Positions 8,801 to 16,897 of a DNA stretch of 23,225 bases are shown piece after piece. Below the pieces are notes generated by a model. That model saw nothing but the letters and a program-made list of their open reading frames with translations. It was not told the DNA's origin and searched no databases. Each line of letters begins with the position of its first letter. Within the stretch, counting starts at the first letter, position 1. The position numbers were made by a program, and so were the translations under genes. Source of the stretch: a bacterium UBP11_UBA4055 (GTDB taxonomy: Bacteria; UBA4055); assembly GCA_002382735.1 (NCBI GenBank), contig DFZN01000011.1, forward strand, positions 1 through 23,225, written 5' to 3'.

Positions 8801-10035
8801 ACAGAATGATGCTCGACAACGATTACGGGAATTTTGTTCTGAAAGGGAAAAATGACAGCATGTTCAGGATTTACAAAAGAGGCGAAAATCTTGTAATAGA
8901 CGGAAAAGCGTACCTGAGAAATTCGAGAATAACTTATCCTTTTCTGAAAGTGAAGAAAAAAAGCAGAAAAAAAGGCGATATAAGCTTCAGAAGTATATTT
9001 GGAGACCTGGAGCTCGATATTGAGATAATCCCTACCGGCGGCAACAAATATTTCTATAACATAGGCACGGAAGAAAGTTCTTTGTGGAAAAGATTCGTAA
9101 GGTCGTTCTCAACTCTCGATAACGAACTCTCAAATGTGAATATAAACATCTCTCCCGATAAAGAAGGGCTGTCGATCAAAGGCAATGTGTTCAAACCGAG
9201 AGAACTTAAGTATTCGGGCACTGTTTCGGGCAGGAACGGAACGGGAAGCTACTCCGCTCTGTCTTTTACCGTCGAAAATGTTTCGATACTTTTTGACGGC
9301 TATAAGAACATCCGTGGTTATACCGACCCCTATCTGAAGGCATCTGCAAAGACCACCGTAAAGACAAAGATTGATTCAACGGGATTTTCCGCTTATGAGA
9401 CCGTCTGGCTTAAGATAGTATCAAAAGACGAAGACGGGCAGATAATCGACTCCGGGGGCGCAAGGATTAGCGGACTATCCATAGTACTTGTTGACGAGTT
9501 CGGCAATTCATGGCTGGATTCCGAAACGGGGATCACAGGCTTAGATACGGAGGGAACCGCCAAGCAGATATTCGCGGGAGCGGTAGATACAAAACTTTTC
9601 AGCCCGATACTTTCCCCTATCGAAAATGTACTCGGAAGATTTCTCGGCGCTCAGGTATCGATCAGGCCGAATGTCAGCGGAAACTTCATCGACAGGGAGC
9701 TCGGTATGGTCGAAGTGCCCGACAGCTATGCGGAATATTTTGTCGGAAGCGAATTCTTTATTTCAAAATTCCTAACCGACGACCTCGCTCTTACATGGAA
9801 CTCGAAATACATAGGGTCGGAAGAATATGTGGAGATCGCGGACAGGGAATACGGCTACAAGAACAGCATGAGCTTTGATTACAGGCTCAACAACTACATC
9901 ATCACTTCAGCAGGATATCAGTACGATTCGATACAGGACGAATACGGATACAACATGGCTCTTACCTACAGATACAGATTCATGAACATTTCCGAACCCA
10001 TTGATCATATCAGAAACTTTCTGAGGTTAAGATGA
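5857..10035 (+). CDS. TamB-like (DUF490/AsmA-like) envelope protein, TTG start
   Basis: 1392 residues. One N-terminal membrane anchor (about 7-30, FYYFLLFLIIAYASFNLI) is followed by a very long beta-rich periplasmic region with AsmA/TamB-style repeats and no catalytic motif. The C-terminal part (about 1200-1392) has the TamB domain features: SPILSPIENVLGRFLGAQVS, then VSIRPNVSGNF, FISKFLTDDLALTW and closing aromatic beta strands. TamB-type proteins bridge inner and outer membrane and serve outer-membrane protein assembly or lipid transport; this role is taken from the family. E. coli TamB is somewhat shorter. The start is TTG 5857 with GGAG seven bases upstream. The stop overlaps mntP by 4 bases (ATGA). 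No TamA/BamA partner lies in the window. Confidence 0.75.
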   Translation: MRVRNRIFYYFLLFLIIAYASFNLIQKALISPIIRDNIVSKVGPAVRADNFDIRQIVIGLGGLDLKDVVYEKENVKIVIKVLTIDFSLMESLRNLFRPDEKFFKARSVVLNGCDITINPETRPDSRTKWKFEYDDFQKILEFLKEYDYVKSIRINDVNLSYISDFGLKLINGMSGSAEYDENKNIALNLSGKFIDPDGNEIRLKGNIDNNLYSAEIDLDLGSNELNSFKSPFGLYNISSGKYAGKMKLEINKYSEKKLYLTGNFSLSDLEMTFNNRVFLRNAGFDITYINGLVSLNSAKGYINNIGFTGQGRIMNILYPSGDIFFSTGDIPWTLIRELLKKEGFNEIADEIMLSDDNRVELHFSDDMTNPRVNFKLFSGALKYKNTVVKEVELNGHYKSGRIFIDNSGLLAFNSVIRFSGEINGLSSGSPVYDMSFKSTGLLFSSIPGSPGYMKNLSTITQGRIAGSFKSFPQLNAKMSAFDFKQHDDDPVFKAELNVSGEIADFTLTAKDGKKDVSGYYDIVNGTYSVSGDDLIGVIGTVTGYGQTEQPPRLFYEMTGNRNFFYVRAGSKDPFSLLYGDLEAKFDLGKDKLQSFVNWVPGEKNLISRPANFRFTVSEDTVSVSDIFFDAKPLVGKLSLNTKNKNIDGNFEAYNFDLGKFFGVNNLTTNTDIVLKLRGNTSNPYADLFINENILRYKDAQNDSITISAEAEAHFENKRIRIEKIIVYEGLARILTASGNITGMKNIELDTYGDISADYFNPFLTGIKLSGRLKYKAGLTGSFSDIRLRNSDISFTKGSVNGDRIDNIELVTSEFDSTGVLVKKLVMDAGGYLSLNAEGFIPYDERSEIYVTGDFHGDLLGYLDKKTAFISDSYSECEGNFTVEGRYKKPKLKELELYILDGKFKPFGSHKGFDRIRSKLFVDENLKLDIIKLLMRESSTGANIAVENSVMDDEYGDIIIPGGINLGHLSLKVGEEGIDFNAYRMMLDNDYGNFVLKGKNDSMFRIYKRGENLVIDGKAYLRNSRITYPFLKVKKKSRKKGDISFRSIFGDLELDIEIIPTGGNKYFYNIGTEESSLWKRFVRSFSTLDNELSNVNINISPDKEGLSIKGNVFKPRELKYSGTVSGRNGTGSYSALSFTVENVSILFDGYKNIRGYTDPYLKASAKTTVKTKIDSTGFSAYETVWLKIVSKDEDGQIIDSGGARISGLSIVLVDEFGNSWLDSETGITGLDTEGTAKQIFAGAVDTKLFSPILSPIENVLGRFLGAQVSIRPNVSGNFIDRELGMVEVPDSYAEYFVGSEFFISKFLTDDLALTWNSKYIGSEEYVEIADREYGYKNSMSFDYRLNNYIITSAGYQYDSIQDEYGYNMALTYRYRFMNISEPIDHIRNFLRLR

Positions 10036-10586
10036 GTCTTATCGAAATATTTCTCCTCGGTCTTGCACTTTCAGCGGACGCCTTCGCGGTCTCGATCGCG
10101 GCCGGTATCTGCTCAAAAGAGGTCAGAGCGTTCGATAAGCTAAAGATGTCAGCCTTCTTCGGCTTTTTCCAGGGCATCATGCCGGTCATCGGATGGTTCG
10201 CGGGTTTTCTCTTTCTGGCATACATCAAGGCTTTTGACCACTGGATAGCAATGGGACTCTTGAGCTTCATCGGCATAAAAATGATAATTGAAAGCCGGAA
10301 ACCCGATGACTGCAAGACCTTCTGCTACTTCGACCTCCGGCCGCTGCTCGTTATGGCTGTCGCGACCAGCATAGATGCCCTCGCTGCCGGCTTAAGCATA
10401 CTTATTCTTGATGTTGAGATATACTATCCCGCCGTCCTGATCGCAGTCACAACCTTCGTCATATCTCTCGTAGGCGTCAACATCGGCAAGCGCGCCGGCA
10501 GAAGGCTGGGACAGAGCGCCGAACTCGTCGGCGGCATTGTACTCATCCTAATCGGCCTCAAGATCCTCGCAGACGGATTAATGTAA
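10032..10586 (+). CDS. mntP: Manganese efflux pump MntP
   Basis: 184 residues of a six-helix inner-membrane protein made of two DUF204 halves. The first half carries LGLALSADAFAVSIAAG (D16) and FFGFFQGIMPVIGW (43-55); the second carries VATSIDALAAG (D115) and GVNIGKRAGRR. These acidic positions correspond to ones in E. coli MntP. The protein exports Mn2+ under manganese excess. The ATG overlaps the stop of the TamB-like gene (ATGA), so it is translationally coupled and is the last gene of the operon. No Mn riboswitch is visible upstream, and expression presumably follows the operon promoter. Confidence 0.93.
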   Translation: MSLIEIFLLGLALSADAFAVSIAAGICSKEVRAFDKLKMSAFFGFFQGIMPVIGWFAGFLFLAYIKAFDHWIAMGLLSFIGIKMIIESRKPDDCKTFCYFDLRPLLVMAVATSIDALAAGLSILILDVEIYYPAVLIAVTTFVISLVGVNIGKRAGRRLGQSAELVGGIVLILIGLKILADGLM

Positions 10587-10602
10587 TTTATCGTTCGATA
10601 AA
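10587..10602 (+). repeat. Inverted repeat at the mntP 3' end
   Basis: TTTATCG-TT-CGATAAA starts right after the mntP stop codon. It can form a short hairpin but has no T run after it, so it is not a standard intrinsic terminator. It may stabilise or mark the end of the operon transcript. Confidence 0.45.
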
Positions 10603-10619
10603 GAAAAATAAGAAACCCG

Positions 10620-10648
10620 TTGACATCATAATTAAATTGTCATAATTT
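10620..10648 (+). promoter_or_regulatory. Promoter of the restriction-modification genes with nested inverted repeat
   Basis: TTGACA (10620-10625), a 17-base spacer, TAATTT (10643-10648). TGACA (10621-10625) and TGTCA (10638-10642) form an inverted repeat lying between the boxes, a position suited to a repressor operator. The resulting leader to ATG 10771 is about 115 bases, A+T-rich, and carries two GATC sites (10659, 10671). The 184-base gap 10587-10770 holds nothing else I can name. Confidence 0.65.
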
Positions 10649-10770
10649 TTCTGACTGAGATCAGAATACAGATCGAACACGGTAAACAAATTCTTTATTC
10701 TAAAAATAACCCTTGAAAATTTTAAATAAAGTATTTGAATATAAGGTAATTTAATGTATATTTTTACCGT

Positions 10771-11979
10771 ATGGAATTAGAACTTGTAAGTGATACTTGC
10801 TTAAAGCAAAAAAAATATAAGTCAAATGTGAGTGAACACGACTTTTCCACTTTAAATAGACTTGAACCCTTAGTAAAGTGGCCTGGTGGTAAAGAAAAAG
10901 AACTTGTACACATTATACCCAATCTGCCAAATCGTTTTGAAAATTATTATGAACCCTTTGTGGGCGGCGGAGCTGTTTATATGGCTATTAATGGCAGGGA
11001 ATCTTTTATAAATGATAAATCAAAAGAGCTCATCGGGCTTTATAATATAATTAAGTCTGAAGAAAGAGATATTTTTTTTAAAACTCTTGATGAAATTATG
11101 CATAACTGGGATATATTAGGTAAATTAGTTGAAAACAATAGCTCATATTTCATTGAAATTTACAAGAAATTTTCAAATGATAATATCACTGAAAATTCGT
11201 TAAAAAATTCTTTATATGAATTTATACTTACTCACACTGACGAATTTAACGGCATGTTCTCAACAATTTTTAATTTTAATATAGAGAATTTTATACTTGA
11301 GATCAAAAAGAATTTGATCAGAAAAATTAAAAGGATGAAGGAACTAGAAAAAAAACTTCATCGCTTACCTGATAAGGATATTCTCGACAATATAGAAACT
11401 TCGTTAAAAAGTGCCTTTTATATGCATTTTAGACATTTGTATAATTCAAATGTTGAATATAATATAAATCAGGCTTTTGTTATAGCTATATTCCTGTTCA
11501 TTAGAAATTTTGCTTATAGTGGAATGTTTCGGTTTAATTCAAAAGGTGAATTTAATGTTCCTTACGGTGGTATAGGGTATAACAAGAAAAACTTCCGAAA
11601 AAAGATTACCTATTTAAAATCGAAGAAATTGTTTGAGAAACTTAAAACTACTATAATAGCTAACGATGACTTTGAAAAATTTTTAGAAATGCACAATCCG
11701 ACTAAAAAAGATTTTATTTTTTTAGATCCTCCATATGATTCCGAATTTAGCACTTACGAACAAAATGAGTTCACTCGTAGAGATCAGGAAAGACTTGCGA
11801 ATTATCTGATAAATAAGACTGAAGCTAAATGGATGATGATAATTAAAAATACTGAATTCATCTTAAATCTGTATTCAAATTCCGGGCTAAATATTTCATC
11901 CTTTGACAAAACTTACCTTGTGAGCTTCATGAATAGAAATAATAAAAAAACTGAACATTTATTAATAAGGAACTATTAA
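10771..11979 (+). CDS. D12/Dam-type DNA N6-adenine methyltransferase
   Basis: 402 residues. Alpha-class order of motifs: LVKWPGGKEKEL (motif X, 34-45), EPFVGGGAVY (motif I, S-adenosylmethionine binding, 61-70), FINDKSKELI, then RNFAYSGMFRFNSKGEFNVPYGG (about 245-267) and FLDPPYDSEF (catalytic DPPY at 319-322). It is longer than E. coli Dam, with a lysine-rich insert between about 95 and 235 that may hold target recognition. It should protect host DNA from the downstream endonuclease. Base composition is much more A+T-rich than the flanking operons, indicating lateral acquisition. ATG 10771 has no visible Shine-Dalgarno, so the exact start is uncertain. The HNH gene begins 1 base after the stop. 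Confidence 0.92.
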   Translation: MELELVSDTCLKQKKYKSNVSEHDFSTLNRLEPLVKWPGGKEKELVHIIPNLPNRFENYYEPFVGGGAVYMAINGRESFINDKSKELIGLYNIIKSEERDIFFKTLDEIMHNWDILGKLVENNSSYFIEIYKKFSNDNITENSLKNSLYEFILTHTDEFNGMFSTIFNFNIENFILEIKKNLIRKIKRMKELEKKLHRLPDKDILDNIETSLKSAFYMHFRHLYNSNVEYNINQAFVIAIFLFIRNFAYSGMFRFNSKGEFNVPYGGIGYNKKNFRKKITYLKSKKLFEKLKTTIIANDDFEKFLEMHNPTKKDFIFLDPPYDSEFSTYEQNEFTRRDQERLANYLINKTEAKWMMIIKNTEFILNLYSNSGLNISSFDKTYLVSFMNRNNKKTEHLLIRNY

Positions 11980-11980
11980 A

Positions 11981-12760
11981 ATGAGCGACAGAATTTTAGA
12001 AAACGACCTCCAACTGCCTGCACTCTACTTAATCAATCTTAATAATGGTAAAATAACTACATCTGAATTATCGGTTATGCTTCGCTCAATACTTAATCCT
12101 ACTGACGAAGATTTAAAATTGAATCCAAGTCGTGACGATGACAAATTTTCTCAAATTGTTAGGAACTTGACCGCAAAAGAAAGACCTTTTGTCAAGAACG
12201 GTTTTATCGATAGGGAGGAAGGGAGAAATAAACCGCTATTCATAACTAAAAAAGGGAAAGAATATTTATTTGAAAAAATTGACATCCTAAACTATCTATT
12301 TTCAAACGATTTTGGGTGGAGTGATTTGATGGCAAGTATTGATAAAATAAATAAAGCTGATGAAAATAGAAGAGAGATCGAAATATTTGATGAAAATATT
12401 ATGATTCAAGAGGGTTTTAGAAAAACTGTTGAATCTAAATTATACAAACGATCTTCTAAATTAAGAGAAATAGCTATTGAGCATTTCAAATACAATGGGG
12501 ATATTCTTTGCAAAGCTTGCAAATTTAGTTTTAATAAATTTTACGGAGAAATTGGAGAAGGCTACATTGAAATTCATCACATAAAACCTGTCTTTAAATA
12601 TGAAAACGACGAGTTAGACAAAACTATTGAAGCCGCATTGTCAAATGTAGTTCCAGTTTGTTCAAACTGCCATCGTATGATACATAGAGACAGTAGAAAT
12701 CCATTAAAAATCGATTTCCTTATTGATAGAATCAAATCGAATGGCATTTTCAAAAGATAA
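11981..12760 (+). CDS. HNH restriction endonuclease
   Basis: 259 residues. The C-terminal third is an HNH nuclease: CKAC (177-180), YIEIHHIKP (H199-H200), N222 and CSNCHRMIH (227-235). Two Cys pairs should hold a structural zinc, and His199/His200 with Asn222 and H231 or H235 form the beta-beta-alpha metal active site. The N-terminal part (about 10-110), with KFSQIVRNL and GFIDREEGRNKPLFITKKGKEYL, looks like a winged-helix DNA-binding domain often fused to HNH restriction enzymes. It sits between two DNA methylases, which supports a restriction role. Target sequence unknown. It shares the A+T-rich composition of its neighbours. Confidence 0.87.
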   Translation: MSDRILENDLQLPALYLINLNNGKITTSELSVMLRSILNPTDEDLKLNPSRDDDKFSQIVRNLTAKERPFVKNGFIDREEGRNKPLFITKKGKEYLFEKIDILNYLFSNDFGWSDLMASIDKINKADENRREIEIFDENIMIQEGFRKTVESKLYKRSSKLREIAIEHFKYNGDILCKACKFSFNKFYGEIGEGYIEIHHIKPVFKYENDELDKTIEAALSNVVPVCSNCHRMIHRDSRNPLKIDFLIDRIKSNGIFKR

Positions 12761-12769
12761 TTTTTTATT

Positions 12770-13477
12770 ATGAAAGCTGAATTTGCAATATTCAATGCTG
12801 ACAACTTATTTCAAATTAAGAAAATTAAATCCCATTCTGTAAATTTAATCCTGACAGATCCCCCCTACAACATAAGCAAATACTCAACAGGAAATATAAA
12901 ATTTTCATACCGTACTGAAATTAACAATGATATAGCAGAATGGGACAAAGATTTTGATCCGTCAAATTATAAAGATGAATTTATCAGAATTTTAAAACCG
13001 AAGGGAAATATCCTTGCTTTTACCTCATATAATACAATCGGCCGTTGGCATGAAGTATTTGACCCGATTTTCGATACTTTTCAGTTTTTCATTTGGCACA
13101 AAACGAATCCAACACCAAAATTTATGAAAAAAGGATTCCTAAATAGCTGTGAAATAATAGTTTGTATGTGGAATAAAAACCATACTTGGAACTTTAGCCA
13201 CCAAGATAGTATGCATAATTTTTATGAAAGCCCGATTTGCTCACCGCCTGAAAGATTAATTAAACCTAAACATCCTACTCAAAAGCCTGTTGAATTGTTA
13301 AAACATCTCATAAAAATCGCTTCGAATGAAAAAGATATTGTTTTTGACCCTTTTATGGGAGTTGGCTCAATAGGTGTTGCGGCCCTTGAGTTAGACAGGA
13401 AATTTATTGGAATTGAGTTAGATAACGAGTATTTCAAAGCTTCGAAAAGACGATTTGACAGATTGGGTTTGGACTAA
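12770..13477 (+). CDS. Beta-class DNA methyltransferase (probably N6-adenine)
   Basis: 235 residues with beta-class motif order: the catalytic motif LILTDPPYNI comes first (27-35), then KHPTQKPVELLKHLI (167-181), then the S-adenosylmethionine site VFDPFMGVGSIGVAALE (191-207) and FIGIELD (212-218). DPPY with Asn following favours adenine-N6 over cytosine-N4 (usually SPPY), though this is not decisive. It is the second methylase of the island. Pairing with an alpha-class enzyme recalls DpnII-type loci and systems with asymmetric targets, where each enzyme modifies one strand. It lies 9 bases after the HNH gene with only a weak ribosome site. Confidence 0.9.
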   Translation: MKAEFAIFNADNLFQIKKIKSHSVNLILTDPPYNISKYSTGNIKFSYRTEINNDIAEWDKDFDPSNYKDEFIRILKPKGNILAFTSYNTIGRWHEVFDPIFDTFQFFIWHKTNPTPKFMKKGFLNSCEIIVCMWNKNHTWNFSHQDSMHNFYESPICSPPERLIKPKHPTQKPVELLKHLIKIASNEKDIVFDPFMGVGSIGVAALELDRKFIGIELDNEYFKASKRRFDRLGLD

Positions 13478-13510
13478 TGATTAAAATTAACAAGGTGGAT
13501 AAGTTAGCCA

Positions 13511-13593
13511 ACCTTACAACAGATAACATTGGCTAAATGTCGAGGCGAGGGGAAATTATTTGCCGCGCTTTTAGCCATGATCGTTGTGGGCAA
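13511..13593 (+). repeat. attC-like long imperfect palindrome at the island's 3' edge
   Basis: The left arm, ACAAC-AGAT-AACAT-TGGCTAAA (13516-13537), pairs with the right arm, TTTAGCCATGATCGTTGT (13570-13587), leaving a few unpaired bases on the left arm only. Outer ends carry AAC (13518-13520) and GTT (13583-13585). Such asymmetric bulged palindromes with AAC/GTT ends are how integron attC sites look, but the boxes deviate from RYYYAAC/GTTRRRY at two positions each. A second inverted repeat, TTAGCCAA (13504-13511) with TTGGCTAA (13529-13536), overlaps it. The 167-base gap 13478-13644 contains only this structure plus the upstream region of the next gene. Confidence 0.45.
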
Positions 13594-13644
13594 TTAATTT
13601 AATATAGAATTGCATATTTTTCAGTGTATGTTTAAATTATCGGC

Positions 13645-16600
13645 ATGATAAAGACAAATCTTTTATTGATCTTCATATTCTCAATGAGCCTCTTTCCGGC
13701 ACCGGATCCGTCATACGGTTCACGGTGCTTTGATCTTGTTCCGTCAAAAGCTCTCAGGCCGGTAATGGAATACAGGGTGCACAGAGCGGGTCTGTTATGG
13801 CTGAACACATCCAACATGGGATTCTTCGGCGAGCCGTGGCTCGGTCTGAAAGACCCCTGCACGGGCAAGACCGCTGTTTCGGGCGAGATGCCGGGCGGAA
13901 CGGGCACAGAGTTCATCTGGCTCGGTGCGCTCATGTTCGGCGGCTATCTCGATTCCGCGCAGGTGGTCATTGACGGTACAAACGCGGCAGCGTTCAGGGG
14001 ACCGTTCGTCACGACTGCCTACGAGGGCTGGACCGGCAACCCGATGCCTATGGAGATCTGGCCGGCAATGCTTGACGAAGATCCTTCGGGAAATACTTTG
14101 GGTCACATAAATGAGACATCCAATGTGGAAGGCCGCCTGAACTGCCTGTTCGATGAGGTTTACGACCCTTCAGCCACCGCCGAGGAGCAGTTCAATGTGA
14201 TGTATTCTGACAAGTTCGTGGACGATTATTATTCCGGCGAGGACGATTACGACAAAAGGCCGCATATTCCTCTCGGCATCGAGATAAGACAGAAAAGTTA
14301 CGCATGGTCTTATGATTACGCAAAAAAGTTCATCATTATCGACTACACGCTCTACAACAAAAACACGGACGGCAAGGATATTTACGACTTTTTCATGGGC
14401 CTCTATGTTGACTCCGATGTGGGAATGAAGCAGAAGGACGGCTACTACTTCGACGATCTGTGCGGATTTATACAGAAATGGGACAATTATATCGATCCTG
14501 CGACCGGAGAGCTCAGGATTGTGGACCTTAACCTTGCATGGTCAGCCGATAATGACGGAAGGGATCCGGTCGGTCAGAGCTCGGGAACGACAATCAACGA
14601 ACCCGGCGCGGGAAGCCCACTCGACGGCGCAAGAGGTGTAGCTACAGTAAGGGTGCTTAGAAATCCCAATCCGAACCTGAGATATTCCTTCAACATATAT
14701 GTGGCTGACAGCGGTGACGAGAGCCTTGACTGGGGCCCGAGATGGAAGACAGGCCTGCACGACAACTGGCAGTACGACCTTACTCCTGCTCAGAAAGGCT
14801 ACGACGATACCAACCGTGACGATCTTGTCAACGGCTCGGGACAGAAACTTTACGGAGGCAGGACGGAAGGCAGACCTATTGGCGACCGCGGAAAATATAT
14901 GGTCATGTCCAACGACGAATTCGACTACAATCAGACTCAGATCAGAGAGGTCTATCTGGGAATATTCGATGACCCTGAATACATGCAGGATACTTTGTAC
15001 GCGCAGGCTGACAAATGGCAGAAATGGATAGCGCCGGGAGAGGAACTTCCGGGACTTATAGCCGACGGGCCTATATCGAGCCTGAACAACATCGCCAACG
15101 GAATGGATGAAAGATACATACTCTCCTTCGGGCCGCTCGGAAGAGAGGAGTTCGTCAATGCGGCTGTCGATGAAGACGGTAACGGTACTTTCGAGAGAGC
15201 TGAAAACAATAAGAAGGTCTGGCGGTTCACTCACGGAGATTCTCTTAAGCTCACGATCGCTTTTATTGTGAACGATAATTTTAATATCTCGCTTGAGCAG
15301 GACCCGAATTATGATGATGAAAATACCGTGAATATTGACGACGGGCTTGATGTGAGCCTGTACGACAAAGGCTGGTACGATGCGCTTTACAATGTGGTCT
15401 GGGCTGAAAGGGTCTATGATATACCCATGTTCGACACTCCTGTCACAAAGAACGGCGGGACAAAAACTGACGGATGGTTCGGGGAGGATGTCGGTGCCGA
15501 CGGAATTTTCGCCGATGCGAGAAATGACGCTCTGTGCTGGTGGTTCGATACGGAATACTCGGGACAGGACAGCGGGGAAGGCGATTTTGAACTCACGGAT
15601 TTTTACGCTGAACTGACGGACATCTACGGGCATACTGCAGGCTCGGAGGACGGACTATTGCCTTTCGGGAGAGAGACTGCCGACGAAAAATACGGCATTA
15701 CCGGATCTCAGGCGGACGGAGAAGGCTATGGCTATATGACGAAATACGACAGGTCAGGCGGGGAATTCGATCCGGGAACCTGGATCAGGTACGGCTACGA
15801 CAACGGCAGGCTCGATGCCGGGGACGGAGTGCCTGATTTTACCGGACCGCCCCCTCCGCCGTCGCCGAGGATAGAGCTCAGCTCGTCTGACGACGAGATT
15901 ACCGTGACATGGTGCTCGCACGAGCTGAGCGTGCAGGACGGAGCCGTAACGGTATCCGGTCCGGAGCACGCGACGGACAAGTTCTCAAGGCGGAAGGATT
16001 TTGAAGGATATCAGGTGCACATCTCCCCTGACGCGAACGCTTTGAACTTCACGGAGATCTTTTCCTCGGACAGGGTGAATTACGCTTATTTCAACGCCGG
16101 TGATCCTTCCGAACTCTACGATATACCGTTCTCCGCCGACAGCGCGGCGGCAGCACCGCAAACCATTGCGGCGGACGGCTCCGTCTGGGACATTGCGCCT
16201 TTCGGCGACAACAGGGACATGTATTCTGACCATTCCGTGCAGGACATCTTTTCATACACCTGTACAAAAGATACACTCGATATAACATTCGCGCCCGATT
16301 CAGTCGTGAGTACCGAAGTGTTCAATTATAAATTCGTCCTGCACAACAAGCTCGCCGCCAGACCTTATTTCGTTGCCGTCACAGCGTCTGACTACGGCGA
16401 TCCCAAGACCGGCGTCCCCGCGCTCAAGTCCAGCCCCTCCGTCAACTCAACATCGGTAGTGCCCGCAAAGTTCACGGACACTTCAGGCGTTATAGTCGTT
16501 CCCAACCCATACCGGGGCGATACGGACTATGAGGACATGGGCTGGGAAACCACCAACGGGGACGAGTGGGAGGAGCAGGACAGGAAGATCGCGTTCCTCA

Positions 16601-16839
16601 ATCTGCCTGACCGGTGCGTCATCAGGATCTATACGCTCGCCGGAGACATGGTCAAGACCATAGGCCACAACGGCAACGCAAGATATTCCGATCCGTATGT
16701 TTACGGAACGAACGGAGCGTGGTGGAACCTGATCAACGACAACAATCAGGCAGTCATGTCAGGCATATATCTCTTCAGCGTTCAGGATGTAGATAAAAAG
16801 ACGGATGACTTTGTAGGCAAGTTTGTGATCATAAAATAA
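13645..16839 (+). CDS. Large secreted protein with C-terminal sorting-type domain
   Basis: 1064 residues. The N-terminus (NLLLIFIFSMSLFPAPDPSYG) is a signal peptide. The body is Asp/Gly/Tyr-rich and typical of FCB-group cell-surface proteins of unknown function. A proline run at about 735 leads into a probable fibronectin-III-like domain (IELSSSDDEITVTW, DFEGYQVHIS). The last 115 residues match the FlgD-like/type-A sorting domain pattern: IIVVPNPYRGD, IRIYTLAGDMVKTI, WWNLINDNNQAVMSGIYLF and GKFVIIK. Such ends direct type IX secretion or surface display in relatives; no secretion gene is in this window. ATG 13645 has no obvious Shine-Dalgarno. Composition returns to the G+C level of regions 1 and 2, unlike the A+T-rich island just before it. 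Confidence 0.75.
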   Translation: MIKTNLLLIFIFSMSLFPAPDPSYGSRCFDLVPSKALRPVMEYRVHRAGLLWLNTSNMGFFGEPWLGLKDPCTGKTAVSGEMPGGTGTEFIWLGALMFGGYLDSAQVVIDGTNAAAFRGPFVTTAYEGWTGNPMPMEIWPAMLDEDPSGNTLGHINETSNVEGRLNCLFDEVYDPSATAEEQFNVMYSDKFVDDYYSGEDDYDKRPHIPLGIEIRQKSYAWSYDYAKKFIIIDYTLYNKNTDGKDIYDFFMGLYVDSDVGMKQKDGYYFDDLCGFIQKWDNYIDPATGELRIVDLNLAWSADNDGRDPVGQSSGTTINEPGAGSPLDGARGVATVRVLRNPNPNLRYSFNIYVADSGDESLDWGPRWKTGLHDNWQYDLTPAQKGYDDTNRDDLVNGSGQKLYGGRTEGRPIGDRGKYMVMSNDEFDYNQTQIREVYLGIFDDPEYMQDTLYAQADKWQKWIAPGEELPGLIADGPISSLNNIANGMDERYILSFGPLGREEFVNAAVDEDGNGTFERAENNKKVWRFTHGDSLKLTIAFIVNDNFNISLEQDPNYDDENTVNIDDGLDVSLYDKGWYDALYNVVWAERVYDIPMFDTPVTKNGGTKTDGWFGEDVGADGIFADARNDALCWWFDTEYSGQDSGEGDFELTDFYAELTDIYGHTAGSEDGLLPFGRETADEKYGITGSQADGEGYGYMTKYDRSGGEFDPGTWIRYGYDNGRLDAGDGVPDFTGPPPPPSPRIELSSSDDEITVTWCSHELSVQDGAVTVSGPEHATDKFSRRKDFEGYQVHISPDANALNFTEIFSSDRVNYAYFNAGDPSELYDIPFSADSAAAAPQTIAADGSVWDIAPFGDNRDMYSDHSVQDIFSYTCTKDTLDITFAPDSVVSTEVFNYKFVLHNKLAARPYFVAVTASDYGDPKTGVPALKSSPSVNSTSVVPAKFTDTSGVIVVPNPYRGDTDYEDMGWETTNGDEWEEQDRKIAFLNLPDRCVIRIYTLAGDMVKTIGHNGNARYSDPYVYGTNGAWWNLINDNNQAVMSGIYLFSVQDVDKKTDDFVGKFVIIK

Positions 16840-16846
16840 AATTGAT

Positions 16847-16875
16847 TTGCACCAGGACTGATTATGTTGTATATT
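16847..16875 (+). promoter_or_regulatory. Promoter of the PIN toxin-antitoxin pair
   Basis: TTGCAC (16847-16852), a 17-base spacer, TATATT (16870-16875), 22 bases before the toxin ATG at 16898. It lies in the 58-base gap after the secreted-protein gene. No terminator separates the two. Confidence 0.65.
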
Positions 16876-16897
16876 AAACCAGTAAAACGGAAAAGAT

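Noticed and set aside
10587..10602. Hairpin after mntP as an intrinsic terminator
   Set aside because: The stem is A+T-rich, the loop is only two bases and no T run follows on either strand.
14542..15633. 363-codon open frame on the minus strand
   Set aside because: It lies wholly antisense to the secreted-protein gene, has no recognisable domain or ribosome site, and reflects codon bias of the real gene.
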